A stretch of 61,057 nucleotides of DNA from Lentisphaeria bacterium (lineage in GTDB: Bacteria > Verrucomicrobiota > Lentisphaeria > Victivallales > Victivallaceae): assembly GCA_017466125.1 (NCBI GenBank), contig JAFTUS010000206.1, positions 1-61,057 on the forward strand, given 5' to 3'. Below, one piece after another: positions 42,397 through 52,411 of this stretch (its first letter is position 1; every line of letters begins with the position of its first letter). The notes under the pieces are model-generated. The model saw nothing but the letters and a program-made list of their open reading frames with translations, was not told the origin of the DNA and searched no databases. The translations under genes were made by a program, and so were the position numbers.

Positions 42397-42689
42397 GTGT
42401 ATTACAATAGCATCTATTCTCAACTTTTCAATTTCATCCCCCGATATTGTTTTGAAAAAATCGTAAAAAGTCAGGCGGAGACCGATATTGCAAGCATTTT
42501 ACCGCATGGAAACAGTTCTTGACTTTGCTCTTTGCTCAAATTTCCGGCAAGGATTCTTTGCGTGAAATTGAACACGCTCTGCTTGCCAACCACAAACGGC
42601 TTTATCACCTTGGCATGGAAGCCGTAGCAAAATCCACGCTTTCTGAAGCAATGAACCACCGTATGCCGAACGGCAGCACGGCGGTATAA
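42397..42689 (+). pseudogene. IS4-family transposase fragment, frameshifted
   Basis: From a GTG at 42397 the frame reads VYYNSIYSQLFNFIPRYCFE and runs to about 42490. After a one-base shift it continues from 42492 as KHFTAWKQFLTLLFAQISGK, then DSLREIEHALLANHKRLYHL, and ends at the TAA of 42687-42689. This is the N-terminal region (DUF4372-like start and helical lead-in) of IS4-type transposases; the catalytic DDE part is absent. The following GAGGCTGTCC is typical of the end of such elements. It lies in opposite orientation to its neighbours. Confidence 0.85.
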
Positions 42690-42719
42690 AAAAGAGGCTG
42701 TCCATTGTCCGGCCAGCCT
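42687..42719 (-). terminator. Rho-independent terminator after the trehalase/GH63-like gene
   Basis: Minus strand AGGCTG (42714-42719) pairs with CAGCCT (42695-42700), extended by two C-G pairs past a mismatch, and is followed by CTTTTTTAT. It coincides with the end of the IS remnant, so the IS end may supply the terminator. Confidence 0.65.
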
Positions 42720-42741
42720 TCTGTCTGATTTGTTGCGCTGT

Positions 42742-44277
42742 TCAATTCCGTTTGAAGGTTTGAGTGCCTCTGGAAATTTGAAATTCCGTGGAATTTACTT
42801 CAAGCGTGAACGCTTCACTGCTGACTATGGTGATCTCATGCTGTGTGGCAAGCAGATCGGCTGTGACCGTTCCGAAACGCAGTTTTTTTATGCCGAGCGT
42901 TCCGGTGATTTTTTCCGGCAGATGCCATTTGATTTTCTTTTCAAACGCATTGACGGAATAGATGCCGATCACACATTCGATGAAAATGGAAATCGGTCCG
43001 AGAGCAGACCAGCCGCAGAAATCCGGACGGACGATCCGGTTGTTTTCGTCACAGGAACGTGCCGGTTCGCAGCGGTTGGGGTTGTAACACTCCCAAATCG
43101 TGTGAGGCGTGTATTCCCGCCAGGTGCGGTACTGCTGACGGAGCAGCCGCCGGGACGTTTCTTCTGCCTGATCGAAAAATCCGTAGTTGAGGCATCCGCG
43201 AAGTCCGGCGTAAGCCAGCGGCAGCCAGACACTTCCGCGCCAGTACATCCCGTTTTCGCCATTGAAGTCGGCATCGCTTCTGGAAAGGGAGGTCCACGGA
43301 TATTCTCCGCCGAGTTTATCGGCATCTTTTATGGCGCAAAGAGTTTTTTCTGCCTGTTCTGCGTTGGCAATCTCTGCTGTCAGCGGCCAGAAGGAGGCTG
43401 GAGTCAAAATCCGGTAAAACGCATGGGTATTCTGGTCGATATCAAAGAAAAATTCCTCTTTTTCATCCCAGTAATATTTTTGAACAATTTCTTGCTTTTC
43501 CCGGAAACGCTCCGCCCATATACGGCTTGAAACATCATCGCCGAGCAGTTTTGCCATGCGGGAAATCGAGTTTGCCGCCAACGCCTGTTGGCAGATAGCA
43601 TCCAGCCAGAGCATATCAGGATTGTTGGGACGGTTTTTCCGGGCGTGTTCGCCGATGCGTCCCCGGGGAGTATTATCCATACCGGAGCGGCCGCCCTCCC
43701 AGAGATAGCCCAATTCTTCCCGGATAAGACAGGTCTCATTGCGTACTCCGGGGGGGATGATCCTTTCGGAGAGTGACTCCAGAAAATCATAATGTTTCTG
43801 CAGATATTGTTTGTCGCAAAGAAGTTCTTTCAGGTGTTCAAAATCTCCTGAAAAGAGGGCGTTTTCATATTCTGCCCATGCCAGCAGCGGCGGGTTATCG
43901 GCAATATGAAGATAAAGCGGCACGCTTTCTCCCAAAACCGCATCGGAGAAAAATGGAATACGTTCCGGTTTGATCCGGGGGAGTTCGCCATTTTCATGGA
44001 GGATGTGGTAGAAGTTTTTGAGCGAGGCAATACCCGGAAAGAGTTCCTGCGGGGCATATTTGCAAAAAAGTGTCATAAAGCAGGTATCCCAGATCCAGAT
44101 ATCGGTATCGCAAAATCCCTCATCCATATAGGGTGTTTGCGGCATGCCGGGAATATCCCGGACGTGGTCCCATGCCAGTTCCCATGCTTTCCAATACAAT
44201 TCAACAAATCCGGGTTCAGCATCGAAAACCGGAGTTGGAAGATAAGACTTTACTTCTGAAAAATTTTTTTTGTTCAC
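42742..44277 (-). CDS. Trehalase/GH63-like (alpha/alpha)6-barrel glycosidase
   Basis: A cytoplasmic glycosidase of the six-hairpin superfamily. The 511 residues include a Trp-rich start (AWELAWDHV), GFCDTDIWIWDTCF (Asp pair near the substrate site), GLYRIKPER-type segments, MYWRGSVWLPLAYAGLRG, TIWECYNPN and DFCGWSALGPI, which are GH37/GH63 (MGH1) signatures. The GTG at 44277 is chosen because it overlaps the TGA of the upstream gene (GTGA), a common coupled start; an upstream Met would overlap by 40 nt. Substrate unknown. Confidence 0.8.
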   Translation of the reverse strand: MNKKNFSEVKSYLPTPVFDAEPGFVELYWKAWELAWDHVRDIPGMPQTPYMDEGFCDTDIWIWDTCFMTLFCKYAPQELFPGIASLKNFYHILHENGELPRIKPERIPFFSDAVLGESVPLYLHIADNPPLLAWAEYENALFSGDFEHLKELLCDKQYLQKHYDFLESLSERIIPPGVRNETCLIREELGYLWEGGRSGMDNTPRGRIGEHARKNRPNNPDMLWLDAICQQALAANSISRMAKLLGDDVSSRIWAERFREKQEIVQKYYWDEKEEFFFDIDQNTHAFYRILTPASFWPLTAEIANAEQAEKTLCAIKDADKLGGEYPWTSLSRSDADFNGENGMYWRGSVWLPLAYAGLRGCLNYGFFDQAEETSRRLLRQQYRTWREYTPHTIWECYNPNRCEPARSCDENNRIVRPDFCGWSALGPISIFIECVIGIYSVNAFEKKIKWHLPEKITGTLGIKKLRFGTVTADLLATQHEITIVSSEAFTLEVNSTEFQISRGTQTFKRN

Positions 44278-47200
44278 AATTGAATTTCCAAAGTTGTAGT
44301 GTTGATAAAACAAATCTCCCGCCGGAGCAAGGTTCCATCCGGAGCATGGATAATCAAAAACTGCGTGCCGGTGCCGTGAAGTTTCAATACATTGTTTTTT
44401 ATGTACTCAATATGAAGTTCTGGCGACTGCTCAAGGACCGCCTGCGGCAGAATGGTGATGATTTTGGGTTCCCGTTCTCGGACCATTGTTTCAAAGGAAA
44501 GCTGCGGGGTGACGATTTTTACTTTTTTACAGTTCCCGGCGGTACTCCAATCGGTGTTGAGCAGCATTAAACGGCGTACTCCGTCCGGCTGAATGTGCAT
44601 ATTCCAGAATACTTCTCCGGACGGGTCTTTTACATGACACTCCGGCTGATGTTCTCCAGCGAGACGGGCAATCAGAGATGCAGAAAGTTTCTGCAACTCC
44701 TCATGGCCGGGATAGGCGAAGGCGGTAATCAGATAGACCGTACCTTTGCCGCATCGATATTTGACCACGACAGGCTTTCCGGAGACAGCATCCCAGATGA
44801 TTGGCTCTGCTCCGGAAAGTTCCGTATCTGCCAGAAAACAGGGACCGTCTTCATCCGGAGAGCTGCTTGGAATGGCAGACAGTTGGACTTGTGGATAAAT
44901 TTCTCTGTCTGCACAATTCCAACTGCCGCTGAAACGGGAACTTTGGCCGTGTATTTTTACCCCGCAAAGTTCGGAAAGGTCGCCGTTGTTCCATAAGGAA
45001 AGGTCTTTCATCTCCCGCAGGAAATTCCGTTTGACATGCGTGCTGAATTGCGGCAATCCGGTAAGGAGTGTTCCGCCATTCTGAACAAAAGAGAGAAGTT
45101 TCCGGTAATCTTCATCAATCATGGTATTCCAGCCGAGGTGGAGCAGCAGCGAATATTGTTTCAGATAATCAGCGGAAACTTCTGCCGGAACTTCGTCGAA
45201 ATCCCCGTAAGGAGTTCCGGAAAAGAAGAACCGCCGTTTGGTAAAATCCTGCCTAAGAGGGTGAGTGGATGCTCCGGGCATCAGCACATCGAGCAGCTGG
45301 CGGCATTTTTCCGGTTGACGGTGTCCCCATGTTTCATCCCGATTTCCGAAAAGTCCCCAGATGGAATAGTCCGGCGTCTGTTCCGAGTCGCAGATAAAAC
45401 CGTTGAAAGGTGCGGCGTAACGGCCCTCGATAAAGGCGATTTTCCGCACTGTTTTTCCGGTACGCGGATGGGTTTTGACGAAGCGGAAGAACTCTCTGGT
45501 CATATCCCGTTTGCCTTTGGTCAGTTTATCGTCCCACGCCTGCCGTTCTTCTTTGAAAAGGTTGAAAAGACAGTCTTCCTCATAAATCATGGAGGCTCCC
45601 ATCATCCACGGCTGGAAGAGGGAGAGAAAATATTGTCCGAGATGCGTTTCAAAATAGGGCTGCACCGCATGTTGTATTGCAATATGAACACCCCATTCGC
45701 CCTTTTTGAAAAATTCTGCCGCCGGACGTGCCTGTGAACAGAGGTGCTGGGTATGCGGAACCATCGTTTCCGAACGGATGAAATCGACGCCTGCCATGTA
45801 AGCGTAACGCTGGCCGCCGGAGGCATCGCCGAAAGCACTGCGGGGCGAAAGTTTCCGCGAGTTATCCACATCGGTTTTCAAACGGGCGATGAATTTTTCC
45901 ATTGCCGTTTTCATATCCGGGGACTCTGTTTCTGCTGTGGGGTCAAAGGCGTAGACGGCCCCGGAATATTCGTGACGTCCCACGCTGTGGAGCATCTCTC
46001 CGGCTCCTCTGATGAGTGCGCCGCTCTCATAGCGGTTGGCGGCCTCCACATAAATACTGTGTGTACGGCAGAAATCAGCCCAGCGGAATAAGAGTTCATC
46101 TTCATTGATCGCATTTTTCACCTCTTCCCGGTTGGGCAGAAAGGAGCGGAATACGACCAGATTGCCCAGTTTTGTCCGGGCGGTGTAATCCAATATCCAG
46201 TCCATAAAACCGCTGTTTTCGTGGGGAATGGTGGTCATATCGTAGCCGACTTTGACTTCGGGTGTTTCATCTTTGAGGTCATAGATCACCGGGAGCGGAT
46301 GAGTTGTGCCGAGGGAGGTGGTCACGTTGCCTTGCAGAAGCGGAGAGTGAAGCGTGAAGAAAAAGTCGTTCCAGCCGGGGGAAAGCGGCAGTTCGCATAC
46401 CTCTTCGGGCGTATGGATCTGAATGAGATCACTGTGTGCGGCAAAAACTCTGCCGCGAATTTTTTCACCGGTCAACGCCCACGGCACAAAAGAGAGTTCG
46501 CCGTGTTGACGGACGGCGTTCTGCAAAATAAGACGGTTGAGCAGAAAATAGAGGGATTTGTGACCGTTTTCAAGGCGGAAGGTATGTTCGCCGGGGGAGA
46601 CCTGAAAGCGAAGCCACTCATCTTCAAGCATCTGCATAAAATTATCGTGACAGCGGAAATAACGGGTGTTTTCTGCAACGGTTTTTCCGTCGCAGCAGAG
46701 TTTCAGCGGAATGAAATCTGCCGCCTGTTTTTCATCGCCCGGGGTATATCCGGGGGCGATCATGGCAACGATGTGCAGGATCTGTTCTGTGAAATCCGCC
46801 CCGGAGGCGGGAATATCGGCTTTGAAAGAGAGACTTTCCCCCGGAGCGAGCCATGCGGTGCGCATCCGTGCCCAATCTCTGACGGGAAGAGCCGATGCAA
46901 AATCATCCGCCTCCCATATCGTCTGCCCCGGTTTTGCCGGTTCCTGAAACCAGAAATAGCCGGTGCGGGTGACAATGACATGACACCCCAGATATTTCGG
47001 GCCCACCGGAAAAACGATACGTCCTTTCCGGGCAATATCGGCGGCGGAGAAAGTGAAATCCCCGGAGAGGGTGTGGAGAAAGAACAGAGCATCGGGTTCT
47101 GCTTCTGCCGTGACCCGTACCCCGGAAATGCCGCGGCGGGTGGTGCTTTCCCACCGGGGCGCATCAAGCAGAGTTTCCCGGGCGCAATGTCCCGGACCGT

Positions 47201-47348
47201 ACCAGATGACCGGATAATCCAGCAGACGGGTTTCAAGGATCTTTCCTTTGTCGCAGGAGAGATCGCCGTCCCACCGGAAGACCGGGTGATAGTGGCGTCT
47301 TGAATAAAGATACTGATATCCCCAGTCGATCCGGAAATCCAGCCGCAT
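44274..47348 (-). CDS. Large protein of unknown function in glycosidase operon, 1024 residues
   Basis: I do not recognise the family. No signal peptide (MRLDFRIDWGYQYLYSRRHY). The first 370 residues are beta-rich, with sugar-binding-like aromatic patches. A middle part of about 400 residues looks like a TIM barrel, with possible catalytic acidic sites in GASMIYEEDCLF. SFVQNGGTLLTGLPQ at about 770 resembles the glutamine-amidotransferase-like domain of GH42-type galactosidases, and a C-terminal beta domain follows. A GH-type enzyme is plausible. Its place between DUF4091 proteins and a trehalase-like enzyme supports this. Confidence 0.75.
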   Translation of the reverse strand: MRLDFRIDWGYQYLYSRRHYHPVFRWDGDLSCDKGKILETRLLDYPVIWYGPGHCARETLLDAPRWESTTRRGISGVRVTAEAEPDALFFLHTLSGDFTFSAADIARKGRIVFPVGPKYLGCHVIVTRTGYFWFQEPAKPGQTIWEADDFASALPVRDWARMRTAWLAPGESLSFKADIPASGADFTEQILHIVAMIAPGYTPGDEKQAADFIPLKLCCDGKTVAENTRYFRCHDNFMQMLEDEWLRFQVSPGEHTFRLENGHKSLYFLLNRLILQNAVRQHGELSFVPWALTGEKIRGRVFAAHSDLIQIHTPEEVCELPLSPGWNDFFFTLHSPLLQGNVTTSLGTTHPLPVIYDLKDETPEVKVGYDMTTIPHENSGFMDWILDYTARTKLGNLVVFRSFLPNREEVKNAINEDELLFRWADFCRTHSIYVEAANRYESGALIRGAGEMLHSVGRHEYSGAVYAFDPTAETESPDMKTAMEKFIARLKTDVDNSRKLSPRSAFGDASGGQRYAYMAGVDFIRSETMVPHTQHLCSQARPAAEFFKKGEWGVHIAIQHAVQPYFETHLGQYFLSLFQPWMMGASMIYEEDCLFNLFKEERQAWDDKLTKGKRDMTREFFRFVKTHPRTGKTVRKIAFIEGRYAAPFNGFICDSEQTPDYSIWGLFGNRDETWGHRQPEKCRQLLDVLMPGASTHPLRQDFTKRRFFFSGTPYGDFDEVPAEVSADYLKQYSLLLHLGWNTMIDEDYRKLLSFVQNGGTLLTGLPQFSTHVKRNFLREMKDLSLWNNGDLSELCGVKIHGQSSRFSGSWNCADREIYPQVQLSAIPSSSPDEDGPCFLADTELSGAEPIIWDAVSGKPVVVKYRCGKGTVYLITAFAYPGHEELQKLSASLIARLAGEHQPECHVKDPSGEVFWNMHIQPDGVRRLMLLNTDWSTAGNCKKVKIVTPQLSFETMVREREPKIITILPQAVLEQSPELHIEYIKNNVLKLHGTGTQFLIIHAPDGTLLRREICFINTTTLEIQL

Positions 47349-47362
47349 AGGTTCCTCCTTGC

Positions 47363-49909
47363 TTACTTATTCAGTTCTTCGATCAGCACGGCGGCATTTT
47401 TGCGGAAGTCATTGTAACTTGCCGCATCGAGGGCGTAATCATCGATATAACGGATCATATCTTTGAGTTTCAGCAAGTCCTGTGCTTTTTGTACCATCTC
47501 TGCTTTTGCCGGATTTTTGGCGTTTTTCTTAACGGCGTTTTCCAGCAGAGTAAGATATTCATAATCTTCCATGCCGTCGGCGATGACTTTGAGGCGGATG
47601 CTGGGGACCGGTGAACCGTCGGCAGGATTGCCGTAGATCAGCACGCCGTCGCCGTTGACGCTGTAACTGTTGTTGCGCAGCGGATTTTTGATGTTGTAAA
47701 ACGCCATTGCCCAGTAGAGGATACCGTCAAATTTGTATTTGAAACTTGCCCACGAAAGAATTCTCCATGCGCCGGGCTGAATGTCGAGGTGGTAGTTGGG
47801 CCAGGGATACCAGGGGCCGGAGCAGGGATACCACCAGACCTCTTTGCCTTCTGCCTGTGCTTCGGCTTTGGTGCGGTAGTTGACCCAGTGTTCCTGCGGA
47901 CACCACATATCGATATTGGTGAACTCCTTGCTGGGCAGCAGGGCGTTTGCCCCGGTCAGCAGGATGCGCAGTTCGGGGGCGACCTCTTTCATCCAGCCGG
48001 TGTATTTGTTGATCAGTTCCCGGTTGGCGTTGCCCGGTTCGTCAAAGGGGTAGGCGTAGGCGGCGTGAAGCATGCCTTTGGCCTTGTAGTGTTTGTAAAT
48101 GGCACTCCAGAGAGCCTTCCAATCCTTTTCTTCGATTTTGCGGTAGTTGGCGCGGGGGATCTCCGGACCGACGCAGAAACTGACTGCTCCGTTATCCAGA
48201 TACCGTTTCACCATTTTGTCGATGCGGTCGGCTTTTACGACATAACTGCCGTCGGGTCGTTTTTCGTAAACGGTGGAGACCTGATCGGCGATCTCTTTGG
48301 GCAGCAGATGAGGTGTTTTGAAAACCAGCGGGGTGAGGCGGTGTTTGATCGCCATCATCGCATAGTTATCGACCGTTTGGAGAAACTCTTCTGCCGGACG
48401 TTTCTGCTTTGCAAAATAGAGGCGGTAGATCTCCCGTTCCCAGAGGCAGAATGCGGTACGCAGACTCTGTTTCACGGGGATGTTGAAATTCCATACTTTC
48501 AGGGAAACATTGATGGTTCTGACCGTTTTGCCCTGACTGGTGACTGTTACCGTGCCGGAATAGTCGCCGGGGGCGGCGTCGGCGGGAACTTTGACACATG
48601 CCCAGAGGGCTTCGACGCTCATGGGGTCAAGGGAAAGCGTGTTGAGGGGGTAGAGGGGATCGGGGTATTTACCGTCCCGGTTGCAGGTGGGGTAGCCGAT
48701 GGGGGCGGCGAAGGCATAGCCCTGACGGTAGAGTTCCCACGCCGCTGCCGGAATGGTTTTGCCGGATTTGTTTTTCAGTTCCGAAACCTGAACTTTGATA
48801 TCGGAAACGGCGTTTTTGCCGGTAAACAGAACGATCTGGAAGTTCTCCATTTCGTTGCGGGCGGCGGTGAGAGCGACCGCATTGCCGCTGCCGGAATAGG
48901 GCTTCTGGGCAAAGACCCGTTTCATGGAGTCGAGAACATCGACGCCGAGGTGTTTTTCCTTTGCCTGTTCTGCCGCAACAGCCTTATCCCGGTCGGGGTC
49001 GAGGGGGAAGAAGCGGTATTGGTTGGAAAAAATGGTTTTGCCGTTGCGCAGGACACGGATGGTCACACCCTCCAGAAGCGGGGCGAAATCGTAAGAATAA
49101 ACGCCGTTGCAGGAGCGCAGAGCAATGGTTTGACCGTTGGGGAAGTCCAGCAGGACTTCATCACCGGTCCGGGCGGAAAGACGCATCCCGGCGGTATCCA
49201 TTTTTTCCAGTTTCACCGGAGTTACCGGCTTGTCGTTGAGGAGGAGGCGGGCAAAATCCAGCGGTTTGAGGTACTGACCGCGGACATAACTGAAACTGCT
49301 GTATTCCGGGGCGCGTCCGTCGGGGCGGGCGGCACCGAAGTTGCTGAAAGAGCGATGCACGTTAAACGTATAGGCATAGCGGGAGTCGAAGTAATCCAAA
49401 TAGAGAGAACCGGCAGGAATGCGTGCCTCCACGACCCAGTTGTCCTTGTTGATCTTGCTGACGGATCTCACGCCCTGCGGTGCGCCGCGGAAGCCGCTGC
49501 CGTATTCGGCATCGACAAAGTTGAGGGCATTGCCGCCTTTGGCATAAAAGAGCCACTGGGTGACATTTTTGCTGCCGGGGGCGGTGAAGAACATTTCAAG
49601 GCAGTCGTTATAGGGGTCTTTGCGCCCGGTGAAGATCACTTTGGGGTCTTTCTCTTCCGCAACGGCGGCGATGTAGAGAAAATCTTTGTCCCACTTTATT
49701 TTGTAATGGGTCTGACCTTTGGCGAAACCCTGATCGTTGGTGAGCTGAAGTCCGGTGAAAGCGGCGGCATCATCCCACTCGCCGGGCGTCAGTACACCGT
49801 CGATGACCGGTTTGTTTTTTGCTGCCGGAATTTCCAGTACATTTGCCGCCGCAAGGGGCAAAATTCCTGAAATCAAGGCACAAAAAGGGTAGAGGAGTTG
49901 TTTTTTCAT
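47363..49909 (-). CDS. Exported CBM9-like + DUF4091 glycosidase-like protein
   Basis: The 848 residues have a signal peptide, a CBM9-like domain (about 25-215; KPVIDGVLTPGEWDDAAAF, YKIKWDKDFLYIAAVAEE), and a C-terminal part of DUF4091/GH123-like type (about 330-830; SVEALWACVKVPADAAPGDY, then the barrel with HWVNYRTKAEA, and GDGVLIYGNP followed by IRLKVIADGMEDYEYLTLLE). GH123 members are beta-N-acetylgalactosaminidases, but substrate specificity of DUF4091 proteins is mostly unknown. It is separated by 14 nt from each neighbour. Confidence 0.85.
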   Translation of the reverse strand: MKKQLLYPFCALISGILPLAAANVLEIPAAKNKPVIDGVLTPGEWDDAAAFTGLQLTNDQGFAKGQTHYKIKWDKDFLYIAAVAEEKDPKVIFTGRKDPYNDCLEMFFTAPGSKNVTQWLFYAKGGNALNFVDAEYGSGFRGAPQGVRSVSKINKDNWVVEARIPAGSLYLDYFDSRYAYTFNVHRSFSNFGAARPDGRAPEYSSFSYVRGQYLKPLDFARLLLNDKPVTPVKLEKMDTAGMRLSARTGDEVLLDFPNGQTIALRSCNGVYSYDFAPLLEGVTIRVLRNGKTIFSNQYRFFPLDPDRDKAVAAEQAKEKHLGVDVLDSMKRVFAQKPYSGSGNAVALTAARNEMENFQIVLFTGKNAVSDIKVQVSELKNKSGKTIPAAAWELYRQGYAFAAPIGYPTCNRDGKYPDPLYPLNTLSLDPMSVEALWACVKVPADAAPGDYSGTVTVTSQGKTVRTINVSLKVWNFNIPVKQSLRTAFCLWEREIYRLYFAKQKRPAEEFLQTVDNYAMMAIKHRLTPLVFKTPHLLPKEIADQVSTVYEKRPDGSYVVKADRIDKMVKRYLDNGAVSFCVGPEIPRANYRKIEEKDWKALWSAIYKHYKAKGMLHAAYAYPFDEPGNANRELINKYTGWMKEVAPELRILLTGANALLPSKEFTNIDMWCPQEHWVNYRTKAEAQAEGKEVWWYPCSGPWYPWPNYHLDIQPGAWRILSWASFKYKFDGILYWAMAFYNIKNPLRNNSYSVNGDGVLIYGNPADGSPVPSIRLKVIADGMEDYEYLTLLENAVKKNAKNPAKAEMVQKAQDLLKLKDMIRYIDDYALDAASYNDFRKNAAVLIEELNK

Positions 49910-49923
49910 ACGTCTGAAATCCT

Positions 49924-52404
49924 TTATTTTTCGAGAGAATTATATAATTTTTCACGCCATGCCAGATAGGTTTCCGGGTGGGTGTAGATGTCGTAAAATG
50001 CCTCCGGCGCAAAGAAGGTGCGGTAGGTTGCTTCTCTGGGCGTTTTGGGGGTTATTTTCATATTGACATCAAACTTTTTCTCCGGGATCATCCGGGCAAG
50101 TTCGGCGTAGAGTTTGCTGTACTCCTGCGGATTTTTCTTTTTGAGCAGTTCCAGAGCCATCCAGTCTTCCATGCCGTCCGCCAGCAGTTTCAAGCGGATG
50201 GTCGCCACGGGGGAACCGTCGGCGGCGGCGTAGATGTAGCGGCCTTCGCCCGCACCGTATTGAGTGACCTCTTTCGCATTTTTGGCGGTGTTGAAGTTCG
50301 CCGCCCAGTGGAGGAAGCCGTCAAATCCGTAACGCATGCCGAAAACCGGAACCATGCGGATGGTCGCAGGCGGCGTATCGGAGTGAAGATTCGGTGTCGG
50401 GAACTGCGGTCCGGTGCAGACGTAGTACCAGACCGGCGTTTTTTCCTTCTGCAGTTTGCGGGTCATGGGCAGATTGAGCCAGTGAAGCTGGGGAACCCAG
50501 ATGCCCACGTTGCGGATCGCCGGGTCGGGATAGTTCTGACTTCCGGCAGTCACCAGCCAGCGCAGTTCCGGAACATTTTTCTTGAGCATTTCGCCGATCT
50601 CGTTGAGTTTTGCCAGATCGCTCCACTCGTCAGCGGGATAGGCACAGGCATCCTGAAGAAGATTTTTCTGCCGGAGATGTTCGGTGACGGCTTTCCATAT
50701 TGCCGGAGCATTTTTCTGTTCTTTTGCCCAGACTTTCACGTTGCGGTAGAAGGGGCCCGCCACGACGGTTTTCATTCCTTTGGCGCGCAGTTTGTCGATG
50801 ATGCGGTCAAAATAGGTCCAGTTGATCTGTACTTTGCCGGAGGCATCCACGCGGTAGTTGGGGTAGACCATATCCCGCAGCCAGGGGGCGACCAGATCGG
50901 CCTGTGAGAGGATCACCGGGTCGAGGCGGTGTTCCTGAAGCATTTCGGCATAGGCGGTCAGGAGTTCGATGAAGCGTTCGCCGTCTCCTTTGTTGACATA
51001 GGTTTGGATATCCCGTTCCCAGATGCCGACGGAAGTCGGGACATTGCTTTGCAGCGGCAGTTCAAAGTTGCGGATGCGCAATTCCAGCGGCAGGAGCAGG
51101 ATATTTCCCTGATCGTCGGTCAGTTCGATTTTGCCGCTGTATACGCCGGAGGGCGTTCCGGGGAGTGCTTTTGCTTCCAGCCAGAGGGGAATGGCGGATG
51201 CTCCTTTGCGTTCAAAGAAGTCGCCGGGGTGCAGACGGTCGGGAATGACCGGCAGTTGATACATCCAGTGACTGGGTTTGACCAGTTTTGTGTATTCCAG
51301 TTCGCTGATTTTCAAATCGAATTTGCGGGAAGTGCCGTTTTTTGCGGTCAGTGTTTCCGGCAGACGGATTTGAACGCTCTGGAAATCATTTTTCAGCGGG
51401 AAGAGGAAAAGTTGAAGATTTTCCCGTTCGTTTGCTGCCATATCCATTTTCAGCGAAGCGGCGGGCGCAGCGGTAATGACGTCGCCGGGCATCACCCGTT
51501 TCATCGCAGAAACGGCAACCGGCGCAAAGCGGAAGTTCCGCTTGAAGTTCTGACGCATAACCGCAGAGCGGAAGAGTTCCAGCCCTTTGTTTTCCAGTGC
51601 CGCAGCCTCTTTGAGCAGCGGGAGGGCGGCGGCATCATCGGCGCACTGACCGATGCGGGAGGAAAGATCGCTGTAAGAGTCCTGCCACGCCGCATCTTCG
51701 GTAAGGGCGGCGATTTTCCGCAGCGTTTCCCGTTTTTTGAGCAGACGGACACGGTGCCACTCTTTTTTTGCCTTGCCGAGGATCTCAATTTCATCCAGCG
51801 TTCCTTTGAAGAAGCCGCCCCATTTGCCGTTATAACGGGTCAGGCGGCCGCCGATCTGGATCGCGGCAGGGCCGAATTTCACGGCTCCGCCGTTGGGGGC
51901 GGCGACACTCTGGATCTTTACGCCGTCAAAGTAGATCGCAAGTTCTTTCTGGTCGTAGGTCATGGCGATATGATACCAGACACCGGGCTGAAGTTTCTGC
52001 GGATGAGCGTAGCCGCCGTAGAAACGTTTGTTGACACCGGTGACTTCATACCAACTGAAGCCATCCGTTCCGCTCAGGGAAAAACTGGTATTCAAATGGC
52101 GGATCGGAGCCCAGACTTGCGTGCCTTTTTCCGCCTTGAACCAGCAGGAGACCGTCATCTCTTCCGCCGGACGTTTCCCCGCCGGAAGCATGACGGCAAG
52201 GTACTGATCTTTGCCGTTGAGTCTTGCCCCGGCTCCGACGATACCGGCACCGCGGCCGGAATTGCCGGAGAGCGTGAGCGCATTTTCACCCTTGGAGACA
52301 AGGGGCTTGACACTGTCGTTGAAATCCCACCGTTCCGCAAACTCCCCGGCGCAAAGTCCGGCAGTCAGCAGAAGAGCGGAAGAAAGCAGATAGTTTTTCA
52401 TCAT
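49924..52404 (-). CDS. Exported LamG + DUF4091 glycosidase-like protein
   Basis: The 826 residues have a signal peptide (1-19), a LamG domain (about 22-215; WFKAEKGTQVW and YHIAMTYDQKELAIYFDGV), a helical linker (220-290), and a DUF4091/GH123-like domain (about 300-800; SVGIWERDIQTYVN, and GEGRYIYAAADGSPV with IRLKLLADGMEDWMALELL). It parallels the CBM9-type paralogue downstream with a different N-terminal binding module, so the pair may act on the same polymer with different targeting. Confidence 0.85.
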   Translation of the reverse strand: MMKNYLLSSALLLTAGLCAGEFAERWDFNDSVKPLVSKGENALTLSGNSGRGAGIVGAGARLNGKDQYLAVMLPAGKRPAEEMTVSCWFKAEKGTQVWAPIRHLNTSFSLSGTDGFSWYEVTGVNKRFYGGYAHPQKLQPGVWYHIAMTYDQKELAIYFDGVKIQSVAAPNGGAVKFGPAAIQIGGRLTRYNGKWGGFFKGTLDEIEILGKAKKEWHRVRLLKKRETLRKIAALTEDAAWQDSYSDLSSRIGQCADDAAALPLLKEAAALENKGLELFRSAVMRQNFKRNFRFAPVAVSAMKRVMPGDVITAAPAASLKMDMAANERENLQLFLFPLKNDFQSVQIRLPETLTAKNGTSRKFDLKISELEYTKLVKPSHWMYQLPVIPDRLHPGDFFERKGASAIPLWLEAKALPGTPSGVYSGKIELTDDQGNILLLPLELRIRNFELPLQSNVPTSVGIWERDIQTYVNKGDGERFIELLTAYAEMLQEHRLDPVILSQADLVAPWLRDMVYPNYRVDASGKVQINWTYFDRIIDKLRAKGMKTVVAGPFYRNVKVWAKEQKNAPAIWKAVTEHLRQKNLLQDACAYPADEWSDLAKLNEIGEMLKKNVPELRWLVTAGSQNYPDPAIRNVGIWVPQLHWLNLPMTRKLQKEKTPVWYYVCTGPQFPTPNLHSDTPPATIRMVPVFGMRYGFDGFLHWAANFNTAKNAKEVTQYGAGEGRYIYAAADGSPVATIRLKLLADGMEDWMALELLKKKNPQEYSKLYAELARMIPEKKFDVNMKITPKTPREATYRTFFAPEAFYDIYTHPETYLAWREKLYNSLEK

Positions 52405-52411
52405 TTCCTCA

